From Fistularia commersonii (taxonomy: Eukaryota; Chordata; Actinopteri; Syngnathiformes; Fistulariidae), in contig JBBMNZ010000001.1 of the NCBI GenBank assembly GCA_037954325.1, positions 5,448,374 to 5,512,373 of the forward strand: 64,000 nt of DNA. The letters are read 5' to 3'. Shown here in pieces: positions 10,087-21,175 of this stretch. Position 1 is the first letter of the stretch, and each line of letters opens with the position of its first letter. The notes beneath the pieces are model-generated. The model was not told the DNA's origin. It worked only from the letters and a program-made list of their open reading frames with translations, and did not search any database. Made by a program: the position numbers and the translations under genes.

Positions 10087-11265
10087 CCCTGGCGGTCATC
10101 TCCTGGGCTTCATCTTTCGCATCCTCCCCTTGTTCTCCCCGCATCTTGATGCATTCCACAGCTATGCGTGGATTCAGGTCTACAGCTCTTCTCAGTTTCT
10201 CCACGATGTCTTCATCACAATGCTTTTGCTTTTCAGTAACGGTACCACTGGTACTGACGACATACAGGGTACCAGTGGAAATTGGGCTACTGTGGGTCGA
10301 AGAATAAGAAGAAGAGGAGGAGTGCGTGTTCGCAATCAGAGAGAGAGGAGGGAAGGAAAGAGCCTGGGACTGAGAATAGGGACTTTGAATATCAGGACTA
10401 TGACAGGAGAAGGTAGAGAGTTGGTCAACCTGATGCAGAGAAGGTGGGTGGATATACTGTGTGTCCAAGAGGTGAGGCTACAGGGAGGACGGGATGAAGC
10501 TCACCCTCAGTTGGCGGAGCGTATCTGTCCAGCAGGGCGGCGACCACGGACAGGTACTCCTGACTCTCCTGATGTGACCCAGCCAGCTGTTCCCCTCCTC
10601 AGTGCCGATATCCTCCAGGTCTTCCGGGCGCCGTCGATGACTTTCAGGGTAGGAGTCCAAGTCCCAGGTGAAGTGGCACTCAAGGTCCTCCAGCTTGGGA
10701 CTCGGGGTCAACGGGTTCTGGGTGGCACTGATGAGAAAAAAATCACAAGGCAGAAGGTGTCAATGACCACCAGGGCGGCACTGTGGGATCTAGGAGTTGG
10801 GAGGTTCCCCTTTCAGAAGAGGAGGACCAGGATGAGGAGGGTAGAACCAACAGCGTACTGAACAAACCAAAGAATCCAAATCCAGGCATGATCATGTACA
10901 AAAACCAGAGTCCGCCCAAATTAATGTGGAGCCCTAGAGCAGATTTTATTTGGCACTACCTCCTATCTGCCATTTTACATACACTTACAAAAGATATAGA
11001 ATAGAACTTTATCAATCCCGAAGGATATTTTTTTGCCCCTCCTTGAGCTGCCACGTGGTGAAGGGGCTTGTGCATCCCAGTGATCCTTGCAGCTATGTTG
11101 TCGGGGGCTTTATGTCCCTGGAGGGTCACCCAAGGCAAACAGTTCCCAAGTGAGGGACCAGAAAAAGCGCAACCCAGAAGACCCTCATGAAGAACAGCAT
11201 AATTGGACCCCCGACTCAGTGCCTGCACATTGGGGTTCAAGACAAGAGAGTGTGGCTTAAGGAAG

Positions 11266-11308
<43 letters not shown>

Positions 11309-11569
11309 AACACACACACACACACACAGGAAAAGAAGTGTTTTCAATCCAAGGCAAGACATGAGTGCGGGAAGGCAGGGAAGGAAATCGGGAAGGGGAC
11401 GAAGAGAAGAGGGGTCTGCAGAAAAAAAGGTAAGGAGGCAGGGAAGAAAGGAAAGATGGGAAAAAGGAAGGAAGGAGGGGGAACTGTACCGAGAAAGAAA
11501 GGCAAGAAGAGTGACAGAGGAGGATAAGTGAGAAGAAAGGAGCTGTGACAGAAACAGGTCTAACCTCAT
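10087..11569 (-). pseudogene. IFIT pseudogene psi1, interrupted by RTE and deleted
   Basis: The 5' half of exon 2 (minus, 10727 down to about 10490) encodes residues 2 to ~54 (…GNSWLGHI). It then jumps across a deletion to the SQEYLS…LHPE region in a shifted frame. An RTE endonuclease fragment (10241-10489) follows, then a second IFIT piece (10240-10087; DIVEKLRRAVDLN to the QEMTARV region). The rest is replaced by the relic module at 9,775-10,085. Exon 1 (ATG at 11569-11567, AG, GTTAGA donor), the TATA and an IRF site (11662-11679) are intact. It could still be transcribed and yield only a short N-terminal peptide with a frameshifted tail. Confidence 0.85.
10241..10489 (+). mobile_element. 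RTE-like LINE endonuclease fragment inside psi1
   Basis: The plus strand encodes RIGTLNIRTMTGEGREL and VDILCVQEVR. This is the start of the apurinic endonuclease domain typical of RTE-like LINEs, often mis-annotated as 'craniofacial development protein 2-like'. It begins directly after IFIT sequence ending CAGTAAC and ends where IFIT sequence resumes at GGGATGAAGC. Equivalent fragments lie in psi3 and psi4. Confidence 0.8.
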
Positions 11570-11659
11570 TCTCCTGAGGCTTCTGGTCATCTGCCAGTCC
11601 GCGCACCAGCGACAAATTATATAAAAGGAAGGGGGGCGGAGGGTAAGTTTATGATTTGA

Positions 11660-12160
11660 GAGAAACAAAACCGAAACTCGGAAAGGTGTATGCGCGAGCA
11701 CACGCACACATTTTCTTCTAAAAGGTGTGGTTGTTCAGACTACAACAATACAATTGTTATTACTGCGGGGGAGGGGGGGGGGACGTTTACAAAAAATTGC
11801 CCCGAGTGAGTGAGTGAATGGTTGTCCCTTAGTATCAAGGCCCTGCAATTGACTGGCAGCCAGTCCAGGTTGAACTTCCCTCCACCTTCTTCACAACACA
11901 CACACACACACACACACACTCAGTGTCCAGACTTTTGGTTCATAGGCTTTATTGGCTCACACTTCTCAGAACAGCAGACGGCGCACTTTCCTCTTGTGGT
12001 TCTGTGTTAGAGAAGCCTCTCATACGTTGGCATTATGTAAAACAAACCCCAGGGTTTCCCCTGTTTGCTGGTTGTCGTAATCAAACTCTATTCTAAAGGG
12101 GATTATTCTGAGAGCAATTTAGATTGCAAAATTTGTTGCAAAACCCCAGTTTGCTATAGT
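11660..12160. other. psi1 promoter and array spacer
   Basis: The promoter motif GAAACAAAACCGAAACTC at 11662-11679 retains AACCGAAAC. It is followed by the ACGCACACATTTT block, a G-run near 11,770, a CA repeat near 11,900 and the 3'UTR-like block (AGACTTTTGGTTCATAGG). No coding sequence was found. Nearly the same sequence recurs at about 21,270-21,770 and 29,890-30,370. Confidence 0.6.
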
Positions 12161-12164
12161 AAGG

Positions 12165-12745
12165 AAGTTGAAAATAAAGGGAGGCAGGGAATGAACGGAA
12201 GGGGGAAAAAAAAGGAGACGGGTCTAGAGAAAAAAATGTAAGGAGACTATGAAGAAGGGAAGGGTGGAAGAGGAGGGAGGAGAGGAAAAGGGAGCTGCAG
12301 GGAGATGGAAAGCAGGAAGAATGAGGAAGATAAGAGAGGAGGAAGGAGCTCTGACAGAAACGGCTCTCATCCTCCTGTTATATCTGAGGGGTTGGGTAAG
12401 TTTACACTTCTGGAGAAACGAAACTGGTGTAAGGTGTGGTGATGGACATGACAATAATAACATCGCTATTCCTGTTGTTGTTGTGTTTGAGACAATGGAG
12501 TTAGGTGTGGGATGGAGAGCGAGGAAACACCGACACCTTCCTGCTGTGAGATGAACGATAACGGAAAAGTGAATCTCACCTGTGGAACGGTCGGAACCAT
12601 CAGGATGTCACAGTTGTATTCGAACAAATGGCCTGCTGTTATTATATATTTATTGGCTTGATCTGCCACATGAACATGTGTCACTTCTGTGGTGGAGCAT
12701 TCACCGTTGTGTTTTTCTTTGCACATTAAACATTATTTGATCTGC
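12165..12745 (-). pseudogene. Relic IFIT intron/exon 1/promoter module (copy 2)
   Basis: The purine-rich tract, the exon-1-like ATG without donor GT, a TATA-like element and GGAGAAACGAAACTGG (~12,412-12,427) occur in the same order as in a functional IFIT 5' end. No exon 2 is attached. Near-identical modules lie at about 21,775-22,335, 30,380-30,960 and 35,605-36,190. A conserved splice-donor-like sequence (CCACAG|GTGAGA, minus, exon end 12580) lies farther upstream. Confidence 0.6.
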
Positions 12746-13480
12746 ATTTTAAAATAAAAGCGTTTTAAAAGTTCAAGCTGTTTTCTATATGAGGGTAATA
12801 AAGCCTGAGAAAATGTATTGAAAAAGGATTAACTTAAAGTAATGTCTATTATCTATCTATTAATGTATCTACTTGTTTTTTGCACATTATTTATTATTGA
12901 AACTAGTTTGGGGTAAATATGTGTTGGCGTTTGACATGCGTTTGCAATCAGCACACACCACCTGAGTTGGATCAAAAATGCAAAAATGTTTGATTGACAG
13001 GAGTGCTGACTGCATGAGAATCATGTTGGTCCTCGATAGACCTATCGACTTCCTTCCACAACACACACACACACTATGGAGACTTTTGGTTCACAGGCTT
13101 TGGAATAGAACTTTATTAATTTCAAAGGAAATTCTTTTGCTGGAAAGCTCCAACATTAGATATATATATATTCACTCACAAAGTTTATTGGTATAAAGTC
13201 CTATGAACAGCGGAGGACGCACTTTTGCAAACGAAACACTGGCAAGAAAAAAAACTCAGAAAAAGTCAGTAAAGATAAAATTCAAAAGCAGTACTTAAGA
13301 ACAACCCAATCATAGAATTATTCATCCTATTCTTGTTCACTTGTTGTATGTTTGCGGCTGCTATTTGCAGTTGTTTTCTCTTCGCTGTCTCTTTGATCCT
13401 CATTAATATTTTAAAAGCTGGGGGGGTTTGAATATTGGAGTTGAAATCAGGGATGAAACTGCAGTCCCTGCATGGGCTTC
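12746..13480. other. Array spacer and 3'UTR of IFIT gene C
   Basis: AT-rich spacer (TATCTATCTATTAATG) followed by the common 3' block. The candidate AATAAA of gene C is on the minus strand at 13184-13189. No coding sequence was found. The same spacer precedes genes E (31,000-31,760) and F (36,230-36,990) at very high similarity. Confidence 0.6.
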
Positions 13481-13492
13481 TGGGTGCAGACA

Positions 13493-15650
13493 CTAGGGGG
13501 CCTGTGGCTGAGGCTCCTCGGGCTCCTCCAGGTTTTCCAGAAACTCCTGGATATCCTGCCATCCTGGGGTCGTCCCTCGTTCCACGAGCTTCCTCAGCAT
13601 GTAAATGCTGCTCTTACGAAAGAAGGACTGGATGGGGATCTTTGCCGCCATCTGATGGTACCGGATGGACTTCTTTGTTTCCCGTCGCTCATAGAACAAG
13701 TACTTTGCGTACTGGTTGTAAACCACTTGCAACTCAGCAGGCTCCAGCTTCTTCTGGATCAGCTCCTGGTAGATCTGTTCAGCCTTGGGCATGTTGCCAG
13801 AGTTGGCGTAGATGTTTGCCAGATTTATTTTCTTGACCATACAGGAGTGGGGGTAAAGGGAAATGACCTCCTTGTGGAGGAGCACTGCTCTATCCACCTT
13901 GCTCGGGCTGAGGCGAGACTCCCTCCTGGAGACGATCCTCCAGTAGTAGCAAAGGGCAGCGCATCTCTTCAGGTAACGTTCATCTGGATGGTTTCTCAGA
14001 GCCTCCTCTGCCAGGTCGATGGCTTCATCCAGGAGCTTCAGGTTTCTGTAAACTCTCAGCAGGGGTTTCAAACCGCCGTAGCTGCTGACCGGGTTCTCCA
14101 GGACCCTGGCCACCATCTCCAGGGCTTCATCCTTCACATCCTCCCCTTGTTCTCCCCGTAGCTTGATGTTTTCCACAGCTATGCGTATGTTCTCTGGATC
14201 CAGCTCTAGAGCTCTTCTCAGTTTCTCCACGATGTCTGGATCCAGTGGTCCATCACAATGCTTTTTGCTTTTCAGTAAGAGCATTACCTGGCTGGTGTGG
14301 CAGTCCGGCAGGTCGGGTTGCATCTCCAAAGCTCTATCGAAGTATTCGATGGCCTGAAGTTGCTTTTCTGGACCAAACTTCATCAGGCTCCAAGCCTTTT
14401 CGGCACAGATCTCGGGATGAAGCTCACCCTCAGTTGGCGGAGGGTATCTGTCCAGCAGGGCGGCGACCATGGACAGGTACTCCTGACTCTCCTCTTCCTG
14501 TCCCTGGTGGTGGTGCAGCCAGGCCAGGTTGCCATAGTTGACTATCAGCCAGGGGCCGTCCTCTTGGCCGCGCCCAGCCCGGCGGAAGCCCTCGGCAGTC
14601 TCGCTGAAAAATTGGTGGGCGTCGTCATGGTGACCAAGCTGGTAGTGGATGTACCCCTGCAGGTTTTTGATGTGACCCAGCCAGCTGTTCCCCTCTTCAG
14701 TGCCGATATCCTCCAGATTTTCCAGGCGACGTCGATAATTTGCAGGATAGGAGTCCAGGTCCCAGTTGAAGTGGCACTCAAGGTCCTCCAGCTTGGGACT
14801 CGGGGTCGACGGGTTCTGGGTGGCACTGATGAGAAAAAAATCACAAGGCAGAAGGTGTCAATGACCACCAGGGCGGCACTGTGGGATCTAGGAGTTGGGA
14901 GGTTCCCCTTTCAGAAGAGGAGGACCAGGATGAGGAGGGTAGAACCAACAGCGTACTGAACAAACCAAAGAATCCAAATCCAGGCATGATCATGTACAGA
15001 AACCAGAGGCCGCCCAAATTAATGTGGAGCCCTAGAGCAGATTTTATTTGGCACTACCTCCCATCCGCCATTTTACATAAACTTACAAAAGATATAGAAT
15101 AGAACTTTATCAATCCCGAAGGATATTTTTTTGCCCCTCCTTGAGCTGCCACGTGGTGAAGGGCCTTTAGCATCCCAGTGATCCTTGCAGCTATGTTGTC
15201 GGGGCTTTATGTCCCTGGAGGGTCACCCAAGGCAAACAGGTCCCCAGTGAGGGACCAGAAAAAGCATGACTCAGAAGACCCTCATGAAGAACAGCATAAT
15301 TGGACCCACGACTCAGTACCTGCACATTGGGGTTCAAGACTGCAGACAAGAGGGTGTGCCCTAAGGAAGGCAATACCCACAGAACACACACACACACACA
15401 CATACACACACACACACAGGAAAAGAAGTGTTTTCAATCCAAGGCAAGACAAGAAGGCAGGGAAGGAAATCGGGAAGGGGACAAAGAGGAGAGGGGTGTG
15501 CAGAAAAAAGGTAAGGAGGCAGGGAAGAAGGGAAAGATGGAAAAAAGGAAGGAAGGAGGGGGAACTGTACCGAGAAAGAAAGGCAAGAAGAGTGAGAGAG
15601 GAGGATAAGTGAGGAAGAAGGAGCTGTGACAGTAACAGGTCTAACCTCAT
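13493..15650 (-). CDS. ifit: IFIT gene C, interferon-induced TPR protein (445 aa)
   Basis: The CDS is complement(join(13493..14825, 15646..15650)). The exon 2 frame is open from acceptor to stop and has the same length as in A and B. The protein starts MSATQNPSTPSPK. The N-terminal segment resembles gene G (DDAHQFFSE, RAGRGQEDGPW). From about residue 190 onward it is almost the same as gene A (KSKKHCDGPLDPD, ENIRIAVENIKLRGEQ, KKLEPAELQ, YERRETKKS). This is mosaic structure expected of gene conversion or unequal exchange. The family role is as in A. Intron 1 (820 bp) carries the LINE-derived block and a CA repeat. The ISRE position is degenerate, as in B. Confidence 0.9.
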
Positions 15651-15695
15651 CCTCCTGAGGCTTCTGGTCATCTGCCAGTCTGCGCACCTGCGACA

Positions 15696-15760
15696 ATTTA
15701 TATATGAGGGAGGGAGGCGGAGGGTAATTTTATATTTTGATAGAAACAAAACCAAAACTC
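15696..15760 (-). promoter_or_regulatory. Promoter of IFIT gene C: TATA box and decayed ISRE
   Basis: The minus strand has CATATATAAATT at about 15696-15708. The ISRE position 15743-15760 reads GAAACAAAACCAAAACTC, with the same two G-to-A losses as gene B. Confidence 0.65.
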
Positions 15761-15964
15761 AGAAAGGTGTATGCGTGCACACACGCACACATTTTCTTTT
15801 ATAAGGTGTGGTTATTCAGACTACAATTATAAAATTGTTATTACTGCGAGGGGGGGGGGGAGTTTACACAAAATTGCCCCGAATGCCCTGCCTCTGGCCC
15901 AATGACAGCTGGGATCGGCATCCAGATGAATTCTAGAAAAGGCTCCCCCACAGCTCTGAGTGCA

Positions 15965-17492
15965 TGAAAATGAAAGAGAGGCAAGGGTAGAAGAGGTGAC
16001 TATTGTAGACCACAAAGTAGCACAAGTTAGTAAAAGTGAAGTGAGGAAGGCATTGAAGAGGATGAAGAGTGGAAAAGCAGTTGGTCCTGATGATATACCC
16101 GTGGAGGTGTGGAAGTGTCTAGGAGAGGCAGCGGCAGATTTTCTGACTCGATTAGAGAGTGAGAAGATGCCTGAAGAATGGAGACAAGGTGTGATGGTGC
16201 CTATTTTTAAGAAGAAAGGGAATGTGCAGAATTGCGGCAACTATAGAGGGATAAAGTTGATGAGCCATACAATGAAGTTATGGGAAAGAGTAGTGGAAAC
16301 TAGACTGAGAGCAGAAGTCAGCATTTATGAACAGCAGTATGGCTTCATGCCTAAAAAGAGTACTGCAGATGCAGTATTTGCATTGAGAATGCTAATAGAG
16401 AAGTACAGAGAAGGCCAGAGGGAGCTGCATTGTGTTTTTGTAGACCTAGAAAAAGCATATGACAGGGTGCCAAGAGAGGAGCTCTGGTATTGTATGAGGA
16501 AGTAGGGGGGGCAGAGAAGTATGTTAGACTGGTGCAGGACATGTATGCTAGCTGTGAGACATTGGTACGGTGTGCAGTGGGGGTAACAGAGAAGTTCAAG
16601 GTGGAGGTGGGACTCCATCAGCGATCAGCTCTGAGCCCCTTCTTGTTCCCAATGGTGATGGACAGGCTGACAGATGAGGTTAGACAGGAATCCCCATGGA
16701 CCATGATGTTTGCAGATGACATTGTGATCTGTAGCGAGAGCAGAAAACAGGTCGCGGAAAATCTAGGCGGGTCGGAGGTATGTGCTGGAAAGGAGAGGAA
16801 TGAAAGTCAGTCGCAGCAAGACATAATATATGTGTGTGAATGAGAGGAACTCGGGTGGAACGGTGAGGCTACAGGGAGTGGAGATCAAGAAGCTGGAGGA
16901 CTTCAGGTACTTGGGGTCAACAGTCCAGAGCAACGGAGAGTGTGGAAAAGGGGTGAAGAGACGGGTCCAAGCAGGTTGGAATGGGTTGAGAAATGTGTCA
17001 GGGGTACTATGTGATAGAAGACTATCAGCCAGAATGAAAGGAAAGGTGTACAAGACATTGATGAGACCAGCGATGATGTATGGCCTAGAAACAGTTACAA
17101 TGACGAAAAGACAGCCGGCCCAACTAGAGGTTGCAGAGATGAAGATGTTGAGGTTCTCTTTGGGAGTGACCAGGATGGATAGGATCAGGAATGAGTCTAT
17201 CAGAGGAACAGCACATGTTAGATGTTTTGGAGAGAAGGTCAGAGAAGCCAGACTGAGATGGTTCGGTCATGTACAGAGGAGGGATGGTGAATACTTTGAT
17301 AGACGGATACTGGAATTGGAGCTGCCAGGCAGGAGGTCTCAAGGAAGACCAAAGAGAAGATTTATAGACGTAGTGAGGGAGGATATGAAGGAAGTTGGTG
17401 TGAGAGAAGAGGATACAGAGAAAAGGGTTAGATGGAGAAAGTTGATTTGCTGTGGCGACCCCTGAAGGGAAATGCCAAAAGAAGAAGAAGAA
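15965..17492 (+). mobile_element. RTE-like LINE, 3' part with broken reverse transcriptase
   Basis: Three plus-strand frames tile a reverse transcriptase. The first (to 16505) carries GKAVGPDDIPVEVWK, NYRGIKLMS and FVDLEKAYDRVP. The second (16490-16843) has the catalytic FADDIV. The third (to 17465) ends with LELPGRRSQGRPKRRF and VRWRKLICCGDP. At least two frameshifts separate them, so the element is dead. Its 3' end GAAGAAGAAGAA runs directly into IFIT exon 2 sequence (GTAACAGTATTACC). The left end is a recombination junction with array spacer (…CTCTGAGTGCA). The endonuclease part is missing here but is found in psi1, psi3 and psi4. Confidence 0.9.
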
Positions 17493-17493
17493 G

Positions 17494-18841
17494 TAACAGT
17501 ATTACCTGGCTGCTGGGAAACTTCGGCATGCTAGGCTGCATCTCCGAGGCTCTATCAAAGTATTCGATGGCCTGAAGTACTATTTCTGGACCAAACTACA
17601 TCAGGTTCCAAGCCTTTTCGGCACAGATCTCGGGATGAAGCTCACCCTCAGTTGGTGGAGGGTATCTGTCCAGCAGGGTGGCGACCATGGACAGGTGCTC
17701 CTGACTCTCCTCTTCCTGTCCCTGGTGGTGGTGCAGCCAGGCCAGGTTGCCATAGTTGACTATCAGCCAGGGGCCGTCCTCTGAGCCGCGCCCGGCCCGG
17801 CAGAAGCCCTCGGCAGCCTTGCTGAAGAATTCGTGGGCGTCGTCATGGTTACCCAGCCGGTAGTGGACGTACCCCTGCAGGTTTTTGATGTGACCCAGCC
17901 AGCTGTTCCCCTCTTCAGTGCCGATATCCTCCAGGTCTTCCGGGCGCCGTCGATGACTTTCAGGGTAGGAGTCCAGGTCCCAGGCGAAGTGGCACTCAAG
18001 CTCCTCCAGCTTGGGACTCGGGGTCAACGGGTTCTGGGTGGGACTGATGACAAAAAAATCACAAGGCAGAAGGTGTCAATGACCACCAAGGCGGCACTGT
18101 GGGATCTAGGAGTTGGGAGGTTCCCCTTTCAGAAGAGGAGGACGAGGACGAGGAGGGTAGAACCAACAGCGTACTGAACAAACCAAAGAATCCAAATCCA
18201 AGCACGATCATGTACAGAAACCAGAGACCGTCCGAATCAATGTGGAGCCCTAGAGCAGATTTTATTTGGCACTACCTCCCATCCGCCATTTTATATACAC
18301 TTACAAAAGATATAGAATAGAACTTTATTAATCCCAAAGGATATTCTTTTGCCCCTCCTTGAGCTGACACGTGGTGAAGGGGCTTGTGCATCCCAGTGAT
18401 CCTTGCAGCTATGTTGTCGGGGGCTTTATGTCCCTGGAGGGTCACCCGAGACAAACAGTTCCCCAGTGAGGGACCAGAAAAAGCGCAACTCAGAAGACCC
18501 TAATGAAGAACCGCATAATTGGACCCCCGACTCAGTGCCTGCACATTGGGGTTCAAGACAAGAGGGTGTGGCTTAAGGAAGGCACACACACACACACACA
18601 CACACACAGGAAAAGAAGTGTTTTCAATCCAAGGCAAGACATGAGTGCGGGAAGGCAGGGAAGGAAATCGGGAAGGGGACGAAGAGAAGAGGGGTCTGCA
18701 GAAAAAAAGGTAAGGAGGCAGGGAAGAAAGGAAAGATGGGAAAAAGGAAGGACGGAGGAGGAACTGTACCGAGAAAGAAAGGGTGACAGAGGAAAATAAG
18801 TGAGGAGGAAGGAGCTGTGACAGAAACAGGTCTAACCTCAT
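17494..18841 (-). pseudogene. IFIT pseudogene psi2, truncated by RTE
   Basis: Exon 1 (ATG 18841-18839, AG, GTTAGA donor) and the 5' part of exon 2 (acceptor at 18043) are intact. The frame runs complement(join(17596..18043, 18837..18841)) for 150 codons, starting MSPTQNPLTPSPK. It stops at an in-frame TAG just after EKAWNLM. About 100 bp farther, IFIT homology ends at the RTE-like element. A truncated protein with roughly the first two to three TPRs could be made from an intact promoter (GAAACAAAACCGAAACTC, 18934-18951). Whether it is expressed cannot be told. Confidence 0.85.
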
Positions 18842-18859
18842 TCTCCTGAGGCTTCTGGT

Positions 18860-19400
18860 CATCTGCCAGTCCGCGCACCAGCGACAAATTATATAAAAGG
18901 AAGGGGGGCGGAGGGTACGTTTATGATTTGAGAGAAACAAAACCGAAACTCGGAAAGGTGTATGCGCGAGCACACGCACACATTTTCTTCTATGAGGTGT
19001 GGTTGTTCAGACTACAACAATAAAACTGTTACTGCGAGGGGGGGGGGGATACGTTTACAAAAAATTGCCTCAAGTGAGTGAGTAAATGGTTGTCCCTTAG
19101 TATACATGGTCCTGCGATTGAGTGGCAGCCAGTCCAGGTTGTACCCCACCTCCGGCCCAATGACAGCTGGGATCGGCATCCGGATGAATTCTAGAAAAGG
19201 TTCCCCCACAGCTCTGAGTGCAGGATAAGCTGCAGACGCTGGATGAGTGGACGGTGTGTTGGAGTTACACTCGTCATGCACTAGCAATCAGCGCACAACA
19301 CCCGACTCAATCAATAATGCAAAAATGTTTGATTGACAGCTAGTGCCAACTTCTTTAGAATCATGTTGGTACCCGATAGACAGATGTAAGGAATAGTAAG
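18860..19400. other. psi2 promoter and junction module
   Basis: A TATA-like element at about 18,886-18,897 (minus) and an IRF site at 18934-18951 are followed by the ACGCACACATTTT block. A G-run near 19,040 and the TGACAGCTGGGATCGGC module (~19,160-19,400) come next. No coding sequence was found. Confidence 0.55.
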
Positions 19401-19708
19401 GAAGTCGAAAATAAAGGGAGGCAGGGAATGAATTACGGAAGGGGAAAAAAAAGGAGACGGGTCTAGAGAAAAAACTGTAAGGAGACAATGAAGAAGGGAA
19501 GGGTGGAAGAGGAGGGAGAAGAGGAAAAGGGAGCTGCAGGGAGATGGAAAGCAGGAAGAATGAGGAAAATAAGAGGAGGAAGGAGCTCTGACAGAAACGG
19601 CTCTCATCCTCCTGTTATATCTGAGGGGTTGGGTAAGTTTACACTTCTGGAGAAACGAAACTGGTGTAAGGTGTGGTGATGCAGATGACAATAATAACAT
19701 CGGTATTA
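19400..19708 (-). pseudogene. Relic IFIT intron/exon 1/promoter module fused to psi3
   Basis: This is the same module as at 9,775-10,085: purine tract, exon-1-like ATG lacking the donor, and GGAGAAACGAAACTGG (IRF-like). It joins the psi3 exon 2 piece at the same breakpoint (CGGTATTACCCTGGCGG) as psi1 and psi4 do. Confidence 0.55.
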
Positions 19709-21175
19709 CCCTGGCGGTCATCTCCTGGGCTTCATCCTTCACATCCTCCCCTTGTTCTCCCCGCATCTTGATGCATTCCACAGCTATGCGTGGATTCAGG
19801 TCTACAGCTCTTCTCAGTTTCTCCACGATGTCTGGGTCCAGCAGGTCCATCACAATGCTTTTGCCTTTCAGTAACGGTACCATTGGTACTGACGACATAC
19901 GGGGTACCAGTGGAAATTGGGCTACTGTGGGTCGAAGAATAAGAAGAAGAGGAGGAGTGCTTGTTCGCAATCAGAGAGAGAGGAGGGAAGGAAAGAGTCT
20001 GGGACCGAGAATAGGGACTTTGAATATCAGGACTATGACAGGAGAAGGTAGAGAGTTGGTCAACCTGATGCAGAGAAGGTGGGTGGATATACTGTGTGTC
20101 CAAGAGGTGAGGCTACAGGGTGGACGGGATGAAGCTCACCCTCAGTTGGCGGAGCGTATCTGTCCAGCAGGGCGGCGACCACGGACAGGTACTCCTGACT
20201 CTCCTGATGTGACCCAGCCAGCTGTTCCCCTCTTCAGTGCCGATATCCTCCAGGTCTACCAGGTGCCGTCGATAACTTTCAAGGTAGGAGTCCAAGTCCC
20301 AGGTGAAGTGGCACTCAAGGTCCTCCAGCTTGGGACTCGGGGTCGATGGGTTCTGGGTGGCACTGATGAGAAAAAAATCACAAGGCAGAAGGTGTCAATG
20401 ACCACCAGGGCGGCACTGTGGGATCTAGGAGTTGGGAGGTTCCCCTTTCAGAAGAGGAGGACCAGGATGAGGAGGGTAGAACCAACAGCGTACTGAACAA
20501 ACCAAAGAATCCAAATCCAAGCACGATCATGTACAGAAACCAGGGCCCGCCGAATTAATGTGGAGCCCTGGAGCAGATTTTATTTGGCACTACCTCCCAT
20601 CTGCCATTTGACATACACTTACAAAAGATATAGAATAGAACTTTATTAATTCAAAAGGATATTCTTTTGCCCCTCCTTGGGCTGCCAAGTGGTGAAGGGG
20701 CTTGTGCATCCCAGTGATCATTGCAGCTATGTTGTCAGGGGCTGAATGTCCCTGGAGGGTCACCCGAGACAAACAGGTCCCCAGTGAGGGACCAGAAAAA
20801 GCGCAACTCAGAAGATCCTCATCAAGAACCGCATAATTAGACCCCCGACTCAGTGCCTGCACATTGGGGTTCAAGACAAGAGGGTGTGGCTTAAGGAGGG
20901 CACACAAACATACACACACACACACACACACACAGGAAAAGAAGTGTTTTCAATCCAAGGCAAGACATGAGTGCGGGAAGGCAGGGAAGGAAATCGGGAA
21001 GGGGACGAAGAGAAGAGGGGTCTGCAGAAAAAAAGGTAAGGAGGCAGGGAAGAAAGGAAAGATGGGAAAAAGGAAGGAAGGAGGAGGAACTGTACCGAGA
21101 AAGAAAGACAAGAAGAGTGACAGAGGAGGATAAGTGAGAAGAAAGGAGCTGTGACAGAAACAGGTCTAACCTCAT
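19709..21175 (-). pseudogene. IFIT pseudogene psi3 (duplicate of psi1 structure)
   Basis: The order and breakpoints are as in psi1. The exon 2 5' part runs from 20362 down to ~20126 with the same internal deletion after GHI. An RTE endonuclease fragment (19876-20125) follows, then the IFIT piece 19875-19709. Exon 1 (ATG 21175-21173) and the promoter IRF site (21268-21285) are intact. The shared breakpoints show that psi1, psi3 and psi4 are duplicates of one rearranged gene rather than independent events. Confidence 0.85.
19876..20125 (+). mobile_element. RTE-like LINE endonuclease fragment inside psi3
   Basis: The plus strand encodes RIGTLNIRTMTGEGREL, and the fragment is flanked by CAGTAAC on the left, as in psi1. 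It is a copy of that fragment with only a few substitutions. Confidence 0.8.

Noticed and set aside
10130..10861. 243-residue frame resembling 'craniofacial development protein 2-like' (also 19768-20496, 28352-29080)
   Set aside because: The recognisable part is an RTE retrotransposon endonuclease fragment fused to antisense IFIT pseudogene sequence, not a host gene.
11237..11707. Cys-Val or Thr-His repeat proteins across microsatellites (also 25429-25887, 38785-39360, 43460-43786)
   Set aside because: They are translations of (CA)n and purine-rich intron tracts; they carry no domain and change with repeat length.
15960..17465. Reverse-transcriptase frames as a possible domesticated gene
   Set aside because: Two frameshifts split the RT, and the 5' part is absent. 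It behaves as a dead RTE-like element.
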